A stretch of DNA of 64,000 nt from Formicarius rufipectus (taxonomy: Eukaryota > Chordata > Aves > Passeriformes > Formicariidae): positions 161,574 to 225,573 of the forward strand of contig VXAU01002502.1 of assembly GCA_013399695.1 (NCBI GenBank). Reading direction: 5' to 3'. Position 1 is the stretch's first letter. Every line of letters starts with the position of its first letter. A program made the position numbers and the translations under genes. Shown here piece by piece: positions 26,429 to 38,562 of this stretch. The notes beneath the pieces were generated by a model that saw only the letters and a program-made list of their open reading frames with translations, ran no database searches and was not told the origin of the DNA.

Positions 26429-26689
26429 TATCTGGTATTTCAGGACTCATTTATGAATAGAGCATTTTGAGATTGTGTGGAGGCGCAGAATTTTGTAGCT
26501 CCGGCAAAGACCAAGGGTCCTGTGGTTCTTAGCTATGAACATCAACCACTTTAGCCCTTTAGTCCAAAATTTCCAGATGTTCAGAAACCCTATCAGACTG
26601 CTCAAAGCTCTAATGTCCTGAACAGATGTCAGAGTTTAAATGCCTAGTGTGTGCACAGGGATGTGGCAGAGCTCTCCCTCCCTGCCACA

Positions 26690-26743
26690 CGCGCTTGGTG
26701 CGGCGGGGAGCCAGCTCTGCGTGTGATGCACTGCGGCCCCTCG
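26690..26743. promoter_or_regulatory. small CpG cluster (7 CpG in 54 bp)
   Basis: Seven CpG dinucleotides fall in 54 bp (cacgcgc, gcggcg, tgcgtg, tgcggc, ctcgag), while surrounding sequence has almost none. Unmethylated regulatory DNA or a recent insertion are the usual reasons for retained CpG in birds. It is far too small for a standard CpG island, and no promoter element is visible, so the regulatory label is a guess. A 123-codon open frame crosses it (26651-27022) without recognisable domains. Confidence 0.25.
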
Positions 26744-27478
26744 AGCTTCACAGAAGATGATCTGTGGAGTCAATCTCTGATTAGGATGTGCCAGATTGGC
26801 TGTGTTTGTGCTGGCTTTGTGCCCTGTACAAGTGCAGCAGTCCTGATATGTCTCTACATGTCAGTGTGTGCAGGATTTCCCAGATGTGCAGGGTGGAAGC
26901 TGTCAGCACGCAGCCTCCCATGGCACTGGGGTTTGGTGCCACTGTTTCACGGCAGGGCATGTCTGTGCCTTCGTATTTCCACTTACATCTCTTCTTTTCT
27001 GTCTTTGAATATACAGCAGTGAGGACTTCATTTGCCTAGAAACAAAGGGGTATTTTATTGCTATTATCTCTTGCTTGTGCTAATCATAAGAACCTGCCAA
27101 GGTTGGAATAACTGAAAGAAAATCCAAGAGCAATGTGGTGAAGTAACATAGGAGTGTTATGGAGTTTATTAAACTTTTATGGACAATTAAGAACACATTG
27201 TTTTGAGCAGAGATCTGAGCAGAAAATTGAACTTACAGTCAGGGTGACAAAAGAGCTCAGTCAAATTAAGGAAGCCACGCAGCAACCAAAAGTGAAATTT
27301 GAGGACCACTCTGAATAGTTTTAAAACTGGACCCAGTAATAATGCCTTAAGAGCCTACTGATACCTGAAAACATAAATATTGGCTTAGGTCAGCTGTGTT
27401 TTGACCATTCCTGCTAAAATGCTTTCAAGGGATATACTGGGCTTTGTGTCTTGGATGTATCACAGACTGCTCAGAGTT

Positions 27479-27560
27479 CATAGAATCGTAGAATAGGCTG
27501 ATTTCACAGGGACCCAGAAGGATAATTGAGTCCAACTCATAGCCCTGCACAGGATACCCC
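27479..27560 (-). mobile_element. CR1 LINE fragment, 3' terminus only
   Basis: It begins catagaatcgtagaatagg and continues acagggacccagaaggataa, gagtccaactcatagccctg and cacaggatacccc, the antisense 3' UTR of an avian CR1. Similarity is lost after about 80 bp, so this is a very short 5'-truncated copy or a remnant. Confidence 0.85.
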
Positions 27561-30500
27561 AGTTACCAGTTGAGTCTCTCTGCCTTGGAAAGCTTTATGC
27601 TTTGTCCCAGTGTCAGCTGATGGAAAGCAATTTTTGTGGCTGTGCTGCACTGACACTGGGGGATTTCCAGGTGTGGCACACACAGATAGTAAGGATGCCT
27701 GGAACAGACTTGGTGAGCCTGCTTCTTTGTATAATGGTGCTTATGAAAAAACTGCAACAATTAAATGTAGTCAACTTAAAACAAAACAAGCCTTCAATAC
27801 CAACTCTGAAAAGACTAAGATGAAAAGACCTGGCAGTTCAACAGATTAGAGATTAGATTGTCTAAGGCTGTTTCTTGAACAGTAGTCTCCAGCTCTATAG
27901 AAACAATCCTTGTGTGCCAATTTTGTCTAAGTAAATTTAGAAATTATTTTTCATGGACTCTTTACCAAGGTCCGTAAGACAAGGCTGAATAAAATGTTAA
28001 AGCATTTGGTATTATGGGTGTATTCATTATACAGACAGAAAAATGAGAGTATTCACTTATCATTGAAAACTGTTAAATTTGTTTCTCCAGTTTCTAAGTA
28101 TAGAAATTCTATTATCTTGATGTTTGTTTTAAATAAGACCATTTCCTTTGGAAAGAAAATATATATGAAACTGCATTTCTTTTTCAGGTTTCCCCCCCCT
28201 GCCCAAGCTTCTTTTCAAGCTAAATTTCAACAGACTACTCAGAACAATATAGCCTTGATTAATTACATCTGTATCAATTATAAGCTTACAGTCAGTTATC
28301 TGGTTTAACAGATTTCTCTTTTCTCTGCCAACTCAAGAAACACTAGGAAAAATACCATATCTACACTGTGTGGATCTCTGTAGAAAAGTGGGGGTTAATT
28401 TGGCACAATTAAGTGTATATGATACTTCCATGTCCAAGTTCAAAAAGAATAGTGCACCCATGCAGAATAAAGTCAGTCACCCATGTCCTATAGGGTGGAA
28501 AATATCTGTAACTCTGAAGAAGTAAATGGAGTTGAAAAAGTTTCTGACAGTGAGGTATGTAGTTCTCTTGAAATGCCACTGTTTTCTTCTTGCTGCTGTT
28601 TGTTCTGCATATAAATCATACATGCATATCTGCACTCACTAGTGCTGGTGTAGGTTCATTAGCTTAGGAGCATATTTGCATGTTACATGCCCTCACTCTT
28701 CAGGCTTTTCTTTCCTGCAGTGAAACTGCCCCTGATTTATACTACACAGGAGAAGGCAAAACAAGCCCAGCACACACAGTTTACTGTTTTACTAAATGAG
28801 TCATAATCACATGGCAGTGTTTTCTGTATACATTGTACCAGTCTTTCAGAATGCTCCTTTTCAAGGAGAAAGAAAGAAAACATCTTCAGAAAGAGACTAG
28901 ATAGAACATGGTTTGCTCATCTTCTAGTAAGATTGGGGGCTGATCATGTACACAGACCTTCAATTTAGTAGGAAGAGGAAAGACCTCATACATGCTTTTT
29001 CCCCTTTGACTTAAGAAATAGTTCAAGCAATATATAAATCAAGATTTGCTTTAGCAGGTTCCTGTTTGCTTTCTATTCTCTGTCTGAAAATTCCTATTTA
29101 GCTGTACACGTCCCTTTGGGTTGTGTTCTCAAAGCATGCCATTACAAAGGAAGACATGCAAGTCAATAGAAGGAAATACTCAGATGACAAAACTATTCTG
29201 AAAGCACAGATTCAATATATGTAAACACAAATAGAAAATATTCCCTGGAAACCTCCTGGAATTGGAGGCCAATCACCTCCTGCACTTGGAGTAGTGCAAT
29301 ACCATTGTATCACAGAAAACAAACAAAAGAATAACCCATTCCCCAACCTCTGAAACAAAATGCAACTTAACAGAAATCTGTGTGAATATGTGGTGAAACT
29401 TTGCAGTCTTATTTTGAATTGTCTATAAGCCTGCTAAGTCCAGCCAGGGGATGCAATACATAACTGAATAAGAATGAAAAAGAGCTATTCACAAAGGAAA
29501 TTAGAAGTGCTGTGGATTTCAGCATATTACTTTAAATGGCTCACACTCTAATCTCAGATTACCAGATCTTTCATTGTGACATTTGTCCTTTTGAACACTG
29601 TGTCTGCAGAAGTAATGCTATATCTTTTAAAGAAATACCAACAATTTGAGCCAGACAAAGACTTTCTTTCCTTATAGAAGGGCTGCTTGAGTGCTATAGT
29701 CTATCTGCTAAAATCAGAATGCAACCAAGAGTGCTCAGGACTCCCCAGTGTGCTCAGCATGAGATTTTTGGTTGTAGATCCCCACATCATTGGGCTCTGG
29801 GATGCCACCAAAGGCTGCTCCCCTTACACCTGCCCCTGGGCTCCCTCCAGAGCCCCCCTGGAAACTTTTGACATTTTAACTTGCCACCACCAAACTACCA
29901 AAGACCTAATGAAAGGAAAAGCTTGTATGCCTAGAGGTAGGATCATATTTTCCATTGGGTATTTTTGGAGCTAGGTATGGTCCACATTCAAGACTGCCCT
30001 TTGCCACTAACCAAAGGAACAGTCCTCTAATATTGCCTTAACTACAAAAAGCCACCGTGTCACTGTATGTGCATCAAATAACACACAGTTCTCACCACTA
30101 AATTACAGCCATTAAGTAGCTGAAATATGGTATAATAGTTCACAACCACAGACTGGTACTCTGTGTGGCAGCTTGCATTGCAGCTATCCAATTTGTACTT
30201 GGCTCCAGACAATGCTATCATCAGTCATTTCCTCCCACAATTACAAGAGTTGATTTCTTTCTCACTAGGACAGGCTAGAAAGAACAATTTTTTCTTCACT
30301 GAAGATTCAAAATCTCAAGTATAATTGGAGGTGTACAAGGGCCAAGAGAGAGCCTGACATTTTTTCCATTTTATACTACTATTACATATCACTAGCTATT
30401 ATTAGTATTGCTCTATTGTGTATTAATCCTACATTATTATTATATACTACATCTATTTTTATTATGTGACTTAGATTCCAATATGTGTTTAGAGAACATA

Positions 30501-32514
30501 GGTAAGTACTGCTAAGATGAAATAGGAAACAATCCTTCAATTACTAAAAGAGGTACTATTACCTGAAAAAGATAATTATTTCATTATATAAATAATTTCA
30601 CATGTACATTTCAAGGCCACAGTGTGCAGTAAGTTTTCAGGATGCTTCTGTTGCACCTGAGATTCATTTCCAAATGGTCTTGAGGTTTGGTACTGTGTGG
30701 GATATCTGTGCAAAAAATGACAAACATCATAAAATAACCATCCACCTAGGGCTATAAAGTACACAAATACCACTGGTCTTGCAAGTTTCTGGACTGTAGT
30801 TTACTGAAGAGTGCAAATACAATTCATGGAAGGCATCGTAACACCCTGCTCCTCTTATCCTCTGTGTCGTCTGTCCCTGTTGCTGGAGACAGTGCAGTCT
30901 TTGGCATACTTGGCTCAGCCAACCCAGTGTGGTCACTTTTAGGTTCTTCTGGCCTTGTGAGTATGTTCAGTGACTGCTGAGTGTTACAAACTAGGGATGA
31001 GAAGCTGTGTCCAAGAGAACCAAGCAAGAGAACCATGACAGAACAGCTAATTTTGTTGCCTGATGTTGTCAACAGATGCTGGATCTCCTTCCACTTCTGC
31101 TTTGCATTTGACAGTTCTGTTAGAAGAAACAAAGACTGTGCCTCACAGCAGACTCTTCAAGACTGAAGTAGAAAAATGTGTCCCCTTGCTCTACCACCAA
31201 AGATACCTTCTGTAGTAATGCCAGCAGAGTAAATTCCTTTCCTTTACCTCGTGCTTTTCATTCCTCTTTCCACATCTCAAACTGCCAACCAATTTAGCTG
31301 TGCTGAGAACTATGTGGCCAAGCTAATAAAACTGATCAGAATATAAGGCTGAGGTTGGAATCTACACACCTAATGTGTGATTTTGCAAATAACTCTGTTA
31401 ACTGCTATGGAGTAGGAAAAAATCAAGCAGAAGCTCAAATTTTGTGAGTCAGTATTGCTATTCCAGCCAGCAGGTCATGAAACTCTCACCCAATAAAAAG
31501 CAATTTACAGATTGATACAGTCTTTCTGAAAACAAAATATTGAAAGGGATTTGTCTTAGACAATCTCTCCATTTTATTGTTGTTTTCTTTGTTTTTACTC
31601 TTTCTGCACTTCTGGTCATATTATTTAAGTCTGTCATGAATTCTGCCTCTTGGTGGGCTTTTGATAGCCTTCAAACTCTGTACCTGGTTAGACTAGGTTT
31701 ATGTTAAGGACATTGATTCCATGAGGATTAGGAAAATCATGTATTTATGTATAGTCCTAAACCAGGGGCTCTAGCTTCAGTTGAAATGCAACAGGCTAAA
31801 GAAATAATCCAGTGCAATGCTGATCTGAGACTTTGTCAAGGTGAAGTATCAGATTAGAAATGAAAAATAGAAAAAGGTAATGGCATGAAAACAGTGAATA
31901 ATAAAAATTATATTTGGAATGTAGTATTATGGAACTTGGTGCTACTCTCATCAGAAAAAACCCCAGTATTTCTTATAAGAGTGAGTTAGAGGTTGATTGT
32001 AATTCTTCAAGTCTCTCAAAATGTAAATATTTTATAAGGTCGTCTCCTACTAAAATGCTACAAATATTATGCAAAGAATACACAGATCCCTAAAAAGGAG
32101 GCAGCTTACTGACTTTCATTCTATAATTCTGTGGGGGGAAAAAATACCCAAATAATTATGTTGTGTAGGGAAAAGAGGGTAAGCAAAGAAACGAGATAAA
32201 AACCAGCAAGGGAACTACCTCTGGATACAAAATAAATCCTCTTAACACAGACTAAATTTATCACTTAGTGAAAAAACTAACAGACTTAAACATTCACCCA
32301 AGTGCAACATGCACCCAATTACTGCAACAGCCAACAGCTAATACATTTCAGATGAACGTGCTTATAAAGAACATACACAGCAAACAAAATTCAGATCCAT
32401 ATTCACAAGCTAATATACGAGTTATTTGATTATAACCTTCACCCATGTCTTTTACTCCTGCACAAGCAAGAGCTGGAGTCTCAACATTTAAATGTTGATG
32501 TGTTTAATACTTAC
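27561..32514. other. unannotated AT-rich noncoding DNA
   Basis: About 5 kb without a recognised gene or transposon. The longest open frames are 104 codons (27994-28308, plus) and 102 codons (30824-31132, minus). Neither shows a known domain, and the second is discussed as a lead. A strong donor-like site gtaagtact at 30502 has only weak upstream acceptors. Confidence 0.6.
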
Positions 32515-32581
32515 CTTGGACTTCCTTTTGTTGTTTGTCCCCCTCCCATGCTCAGGACCGACACCACAGACCTAAATCCTC
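32515..32581 (-). other. candidate exon, minus strand
   Basis: Reading the minus strand, a pyrimidine-rich acceptor (tttgctcttcaaccccag) precedes a 67-nt segment that ends at a near-perfect donor (tccaag|gtaagtatt). One of three frames is open for 21 codons with two bases left at each end; it contains an ATG in a good context (AGCATGG) followed by codons for MGGGQTTKGSP. It could be an internal coding exon, or a 5' exon starting at that ATG. I do not recognise the peptide, and no partner exon was identified. The other two frames are closed. Confidence 0.25.
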
Positions 32582-32920
32582 CTGGGGTTGAAGAGCAAAA
32601 TTGTAGCTTTCCTGTTGTGCACAAGGCCTGATTCCAGCCAGTCCTGTAAAAGTTATCAAATAACTGTGAGGTACATGGCAGAAGGACACAGCTTCCAGCA
32701 AGGACAAATCTCTCTCTCCATGGAGAAAAGAACAGTTTTTCCTTGTGCTGAGGACTTGATAGTGCTTTTAGTACTAGTTAACATACATCTTTGCACTACA
32801 GAATCACTCATCTGTATGCACAGATAATTAGTCTTTATTATTAAGTCTACTTCTTATACTGAGAAGCTACTTCTGCATTTGACAGATTTGGTCTGAAGAT
32901 ATAAGTTATTTGAAGAATAA

Positions 32921-32943
32921 AAATATATTAAATTAATATATTT
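32921..32943. repeat. AT-only palindrome, 11-bp arms
   Basis: AAATATATTAA and TTAATATATTT flank a single A. The sequence then repeats aaaatatattaaat just downstream. Cruciform-prone AT DNA. Confidence 0.85.
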
Positions 32944-33920
32944 AAAAATATATTAAATATTGCACTGTGAATTAATTTAAAAGACTTCTTACCTATAATG
33001 TGCAGGTAACAACATTTTTATCATAGACTGAACCTGTATGAATATTTTTGTATGCACAGGACATTGACTCTGATTCAGCAAATTACTTCGCCATATGCAG
33101 ATCTAAACCATATGAATAAAGCCTCTGTGGAACTAATCATACCTTTGAAATCAGATATCTACTAAAACTGCTAGTTGAGTCAATCCCCAGAGCATTAAAA
33201 AAACCCAAACAAACCAACAAACCTTTTGTCATAAATGCTTTTCCTTTGTGATGATTGCACTTACAGAACAGGATATGATTCCTTATAGAACTATAATGTT
33301 TTTAAAAAATCCTCTCCTTCCTTCATGATTGTATGGTATAGATGTCAATGTATTTAGTAAATCAGGATTAAAATCAGAACTCCTGGTGCTTGCAGAACCA
33401 CCTCTACCTGTTTTTATCAGGATTTCTGTGCCTTTGCTAATGTTATTGAGTAGGCTAATGGACAAGCATGTGGAATCAAGTTTTCTCTGAGCTGCAGCAG
33501 TGAGTATCTACTGAATAATTTCTTTAGGCCAGCTTTGCTGGAAAGTCCTTCTTCATCCCTAAGGAAAACTAAACCTCTTCCACTAAAAAAAAAAAACTAT
33601 GGAAGTTACTCCTTGGTTTGTAATTCTTTTCTGGTTTTTGTTACGGGAATCCCAAACATTTTATCAGCTTTTCAAAAGCCAGATGTTCCTGGCAAAGGAG
33701 CACGTTCTCTGAGCCCACAGAGGGTGTGCTGCAGCTGGTAGAAAGCATGCTGGGATGTTATAATTCTGTTTTGGCTTGTTTTCCTAGCCAAAAGAACCCC
33801 AGGGTCACTAATTGTCCTGATAAACATCTCTTTTGAACCTTTTATTATGAAAGCAAATAATAAATAAAAAATGACCTACCATCCTAAAGTATAAAACAAT
33901 GTGTAGCACTGCCACTGTTC

Positions 33921-33975
33921 AATAAAAACAAACAAACAAACAAACAAAAACAAACAAACAAACAACCCCCCCCAA
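33921..33975. repeat. (CAAA)n microsatellite ending in poly(C)
   Basis: Two runs of caaa units separated by an extra A, ending in a run of nine or ten C. Pure A/C apart from the aataaaaac start. Confidence 0.93.
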
Positions 33976-36900
33976 AACACTCTGGCTTAGATCAAATGAT
34001 TAATCATGAAGTAAAACTATATTACTGTGTATAGATAAACAACAAAGGAATATATGGAAAAGATAAGAGGAAAACTTTGTGCTAAAAATCTAAATGTGCA
34101 AGATTTAACCATTTTTTTCAAGTAATACAGTAACTATAAACTTTTTCACTACATAGCTTTCCTGAAGGAAAAAAGGGACAAAATATTTTGAATAGTATGG
34201 ATATATTTGCACCCTAAAACATGAATAGAAAATAATTATCTGTTTGCAAAAAGAAATACATCTTTTATAAAAAGTAGAAGCACATGTACTACTTAACCAG
34301 GGATTTATGTCATGTGTGTTTATGTTATGTGCATTTATTTAATTTATAATTATAATTCATGAATCTGCTTTCACATTCATTTTATATTACTGCAGCTAAA
34401 GGTTCAGCCAGGCTAAATATAATTAAATAGAATTTATGCATATCTAATCTGGGTGATTATAGATTTTTCACTGATGTGAATATGAAACAGGTAAGCATAC
34501 ACACTTTCTTGTTTACCACTGTATCAGTGGATATGCCAACCAATTTTAATATTAATGACATGAAAAAAAGTCTATAGGTAATAATAAGGTCACACTTTTA
34601 ATAGTCTAACAGATCTGTGAAACTGTAGGTGCCTTAAAGACATGCATATATCTTAAAATCAAAAGTCCTGCAGGCAAGCTTGAGACATTTACCGTGTATC
34701 AAATTGTCGTTGTCAAGTCCTTGGCACTTCAAAAATCTTCAGGTAGAACTGCTGTCCTACAAATGCCAAGGCAATAAAGGTAATACTGACCTTCTCCATA
34801 AAACACGTCAGCAGAAGTGTGTTGGTGTCATGAATGGAGCCCGGTGGAGCTCTGCAGTGGTGATTAATACTGAGTCAGGAGCCATAATTCTGATGAGCCT
34901 TTAATACAGTAAACCAACACATGCAGTTAACAGCATTGTCTGAGTCAAACGGAGAGGAATTTAATCAAGTTGCTAATATACTTTGACCAGGACTCTCAGG
35001 AACTCTTAACTGGAAACACAGTCTTAAAGGGATTGAGACATTTCAGCTCACAGCTCTTATGGGGACAGTTACTCTCAGAACTCCACTGAAAACAGAGAGC
35101 AGTGCCTTGGTAAGCATCCATCACCTCTGCAAGGAGAAGCAATTTTTGCATTCGCTTGAGTTTGCATTTTGGGTAATGTCTAAGCTCTGGTTGTGATCTG
35201 ATGAAGGACTGAGGACAGAAAGGCTCTATTCAGGAAGACTAATGTAGTTTAGTGAAGTTAATTTCCCTTCCTGCAGTCAGTATTCCATAGAGAATATGCA
35301 AGATACAGCTTCCTCCCTGTTGTTAAGAGATATTTTGCAACTGAACAAAAAACATTAACAGGGACTCTGCAGGCAGTGCATTGTCTCTAACACTGAAAGT
35401 TCTGCAATCCTGAAATGTGACAGCACTGCAAACCCTAAGCCCTGTTGCTAAGAGCTTATGGGCTAAAATAATGACTGCATTCATTTATCCTTATTAACTA
35501 ATTGTACTTGGATCTTAATGCCCATATTATTCCATGCTTGCCAATCCAAAACAGCATTGTGGCAAAGAAAAGAATTCAGACCTGTCAGGATCATTGAACT
35601 ACATTAAAAAAGACCTATTTTCTAAATCTAGTAGCATCTTTACACTAATTTCATGAGAAAATATGCTCAGACATGCAAAAACAGTCCACAGTTGTTCACT
35701 GATACTGACAGTATATGAACAACAGGCAGAGTTGGAGGAATTTTCTGGAGCAGTCTGTACCTCTTATTAGAAGATGTTATCGATCCCCAATGGACTGTAA
35801 ATCAGAAGGGGATTCTAAATCAGTTCTGTTTCTGTTCTTGGAGTCATTTTCTAATTAAAATGGTACATCTTAATCAAATTCTTTCATGTTCTTCTCCACT
35901 GAACAGCCTGTTGGTCTATACCAATGACTCACTTCTTACTAAATGCAGCATTGTCTCAACAATAATTTTGTATGTTGAACTACAAAAGTTTTACTGATGT
36001 CAGTAAGTCTTAAAGCCATTGGCAAAATTTTCAGCTAAGATCTACAGTAAGTGATCTCTATACAGGCAGCCTCCATGTGACTTCTACAATACTCCAGTAA
36101 TGCTGCAGAAAGAGCTACCCTTGATAGACTTTAGAAAATGAGAAGATTTGCATGAGTTTTTACACAGAAATTCTTGTCTATTTAATAAGTAAATCAATCT
36201 ACATGTCTGTGCCTTCAGGGAACCAGGAAAAGACTCCTTGTACCACTGAAGTTTTGTATGTCAACCACGTGCCAGGGACCAGTACCTCTGACCAGCTTTT
36301 TTTAGATATTCTGTGCATGGATGGTGTAATGTTTAATATGAGATACACTTATTTGAAGATATTTGATGCTACACCACAACAATGTCCCTGCAATTGTGCC
36401 ACAGCTTTTCTAACACAGCCAGCCTCACTTGCTGTAAAACAGGTGCTCATTGAAGTAAACCTAGACAGAGATACAAATACTTGAGTGATTATACTCTGAT
36501 AGATATTCTAAGTTTTTATGAGTGTTTTCTATAGATGTGCCAGTCAGATAAATGCCTTTGTTGGCTCCAGTATGTGCTGACTTTTCATTTTCAAATAGTT
36601 TTTAATGATTTTTTCTTTTTTATGTTGAGAAATACGACACATAAAATCAAAGTGTCTGTGAGTGATTTCCTCTCATTTTGCAGTAGGAAAAGGAGAGAGA
36701 GTATAGATCAGGTTGGTAGGACCAGCAGTTTTTGTTCTGCAAAAAAAGAATTAAAAACTGTGGAAATGAATTTTTGATTAAGTTCAGTGACTCCATAAAC
36801 CATCAAAATGCCATGCAGCATCAGCAAGAATAATTTCTGCTGAGCAAACTGCTAGGAAAATCGTAGAGACTCTAGAAGTATTTCTTTAATACCAAGAACA

Positions 36901-37548
36901 GCATGAAATCTGGTTCCTGATGCCTGTGTGCAGTCCCTGAAGAAACAAAAGAGCTTGTCTTTTCAACTTTGAAGAAAAAAGGCCATGCAAATATTTTAGT
37001 TTGAATACTTATCTTCCTGCTGTCCACACAATTATTATTTTACTGATTTTGCTTTTTTAGAGGTACCAGACTATCGGATTGTGTTTAAAGCATATAATTT
37101 CTGCAGGAGAAGTCAGACTGCAGGCAAAATGAATCATCTCTTAATCATGCCTAGCCAGGGATATACAAATTGTTTGCAGATGTGTTCCTTATTCACAACA
37201 CTGGAACCTGAGTAACATTATACATAATGGTAGATGTCATATCTATCTCCACATGGGATTTAAGTTTCCTGAATTATTTGACCACTTGCAAAGGCATGAA
37301 GCATTTTAAGCCGGATAGACAACTGAGCCATTAAAGGCAATATTTCACTATTATTTTTCATAAAATAAGATGCATATACCTAAGTTCTGGAGTCCTTCAA
37401 AGATTAACATTTTTCTCTTCAACTTTCATATGTGGCCTAGCCTGTGAACACCTGAAGTGATCATACATGATTCTCATAGTGTGCTTCTATGTGGGTTATT
37501 TTTACCATCAAATCCTCCATAAAAAAAATTTATTTCCTTCCATTACAG

Positions 37549-37601
37549 AAATGCATCAGTATGCCCTACCTCAAGAAGCCCTGTGTGTCAGAGGCAAATA
37601 G
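37549..37601 (+). other. candidate exon (splice-flanked, short)
   Basis: A 53-nt segment between a strong acceptor (tttatttccttccattacag) and a strong donor (aatag|gtaagact). Two frames are fully open (17 codons each) and the third is open until the last codon, so coding potential cannot be assigned. It lies just upstream of the GC-richer segment and A-rich tract at 37.6-38.6 kb. It could equally be a pseudo-exon. Confidence 0.22.
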
Positions 37602-38274
37602 GTAAGACTCTGGAAGGGCTCTGATCTGAAAAGTCAGGAAGTCTAAAGACAATAATCACTGGTTTCAAAGTAGATAAATCATGAGTGTCTCATATGTCCT
37701 GAAGTTTGCTAAGCCATGAGCTTAAATGCTGTGGGACTCCCAAGTTCATGGAGATACATCTGTAATCAGTGGCATCATCTGGAATGATTGAGTGCACTAC
37801 CTGGCCAGTGACTGTGGATCCTGCAGTGGCAGCAGCTGCTCCCTCTTGTTGAACAGATTCTGCAGCTGTGTCCAGGGAAATGTTGATGATGACAGCTCTG
37901 TTCCTGATGCTTGTCTGACCTCGTACCACTGGATTTCCCCTTCCTGGTCAATATCAGCACAACTTTACCTTTCCACATCCCTACCAATGTCTTTCCTGTT
38001 TGCTGCCTGTGGCCCATGGGGTTCTCGATTAATGCCTGCTGAAGTCATTAGGAAGACTGACTGGAAGCAAGTGAATGGGAGACTGGGAGAATGGCTTATC
38101 AAAAGCAACAGATGTGCCAGCATGGATTAAGTTGCTTGTAGAAGAACACCAAGTTCATCACCATGTCAGGTTGATAAAATCGACAGAACTGTCCTTAAAG
38201 TTCTCCCATTTTACAGTCCATGCATGCTCTGCAAAGGGAAATTGGTACCCCTGAGACCAGAAGAATAAAGGAAG
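37602..38274. other. unclassified GC-richer segment before an A-rich tract
   Basis: Composition is more balanced than the flanks, with overlapping open frames on both strands (112 codons plus at 37792-38130; 79 and 80 codons minus at 37690-38017). No frame gave a domain I recognise. An AATAAA at 38264-38269 sits 6 nt before the 288-bp A/C-rich tract, which fits a retroposed plus-strand transcript with an expanded tail. No target-site duplication was identified, so this is an inference. Confidence 0.3.
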
Positions 38275-38362
38275 AAAACAAACAAACAAAACAAAAAAAA
38301 CAAAACAAAACAAAAAAAAAACAAAAAAAAAAAAAAACAAAAAAAAACACAAAAAAACAAAC

Positions 38363-38393
<31 letters not shown>

Positions 38394-38562
38394 CAAAAAA
38401 ACAAAACAAAACAAAAAAAACACCAACAACAAAAAACTAAAAAAACAAAACCAAACAAAACCCCCAAACAAACCAAACAAAAACAAAACACAAAAACAAA
38501 CAAACACCCAAAACAAACAAAAAAAACCCAAACAAAAACAAGAAAAAACCCCAAAACCCAAA
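38275..38562. repeat. 288-bp A/C-only low-complexity tract
   Basis: Between 38275 and 38562 only two bases are not A or C (t at 38438, g at 38542). The first half is caaaa and caaa units with A runs; the second half gains caaacc and aaaccc units. Open frames of up to 147 codons on the minus strand (Phe, Val, Cys, Leu) and 122 on the plus strand (Lys, Thr, Gln, Asn) are artefacts of composition. Confidence 0.97.

Larger units (their letters stand above)
22413..27478. other. unannotated noncoding DNA with several low-complexity tracts
   Basis: No gene is recognised. The block contains the separately listed A/C tract, palindrome, pyrimidine tract, poly(A) run and CpG cluster. Remaining sequence is AT-rich and unclassified. 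Confidence 0.6.
32582..37548. other. unannotated AT-rich noncoding DNA
   Basis: No recognised gene or transposon. It holds the separately listed 32.9 kb palindrome and 33.9 kb CAAA repeat, plus an A/C tract near 33197-33223. A 110-codon open frame at 36152-36484 has no recognisable domain. Sequence at 34330-34490 and 34840-34980 (TAATTA-rich, with few simple repeats) could be conserved noncoding DNA, but this cannot be judged without alignment. Confidence 0.55.

Noticed and set aside
30479..30502. Strong donor gtaagtact considered as the end of an exon
   Set aside because: Upstream AGs lack a pyrimidine tract, leaving no credible exon body.
34410..34490. Segment ending at aaacag|gtaagc with an upstream tactgcag acceptor
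   Set aside because: All frames are closed over the full length, and the AT-rich content makes such sites frequent; kept only as possible conserved noncoding DNA.
36152..36484. 110-codon plus-strand frame considered as a small gene
   Set aside because: No recognisable domain, no clear promoter or splice context, and the length is within chance for 64 kb on both strands.
37690..38017. Minus-strand 79- and 80-codon frames considered as a dehydrogenase-like retrocopy
   Set aside because: One short stretch looked vaguely like a short-chain dehydrogenase, but no diagnostic motif (glycine-rich loop, YxxxK) is present.
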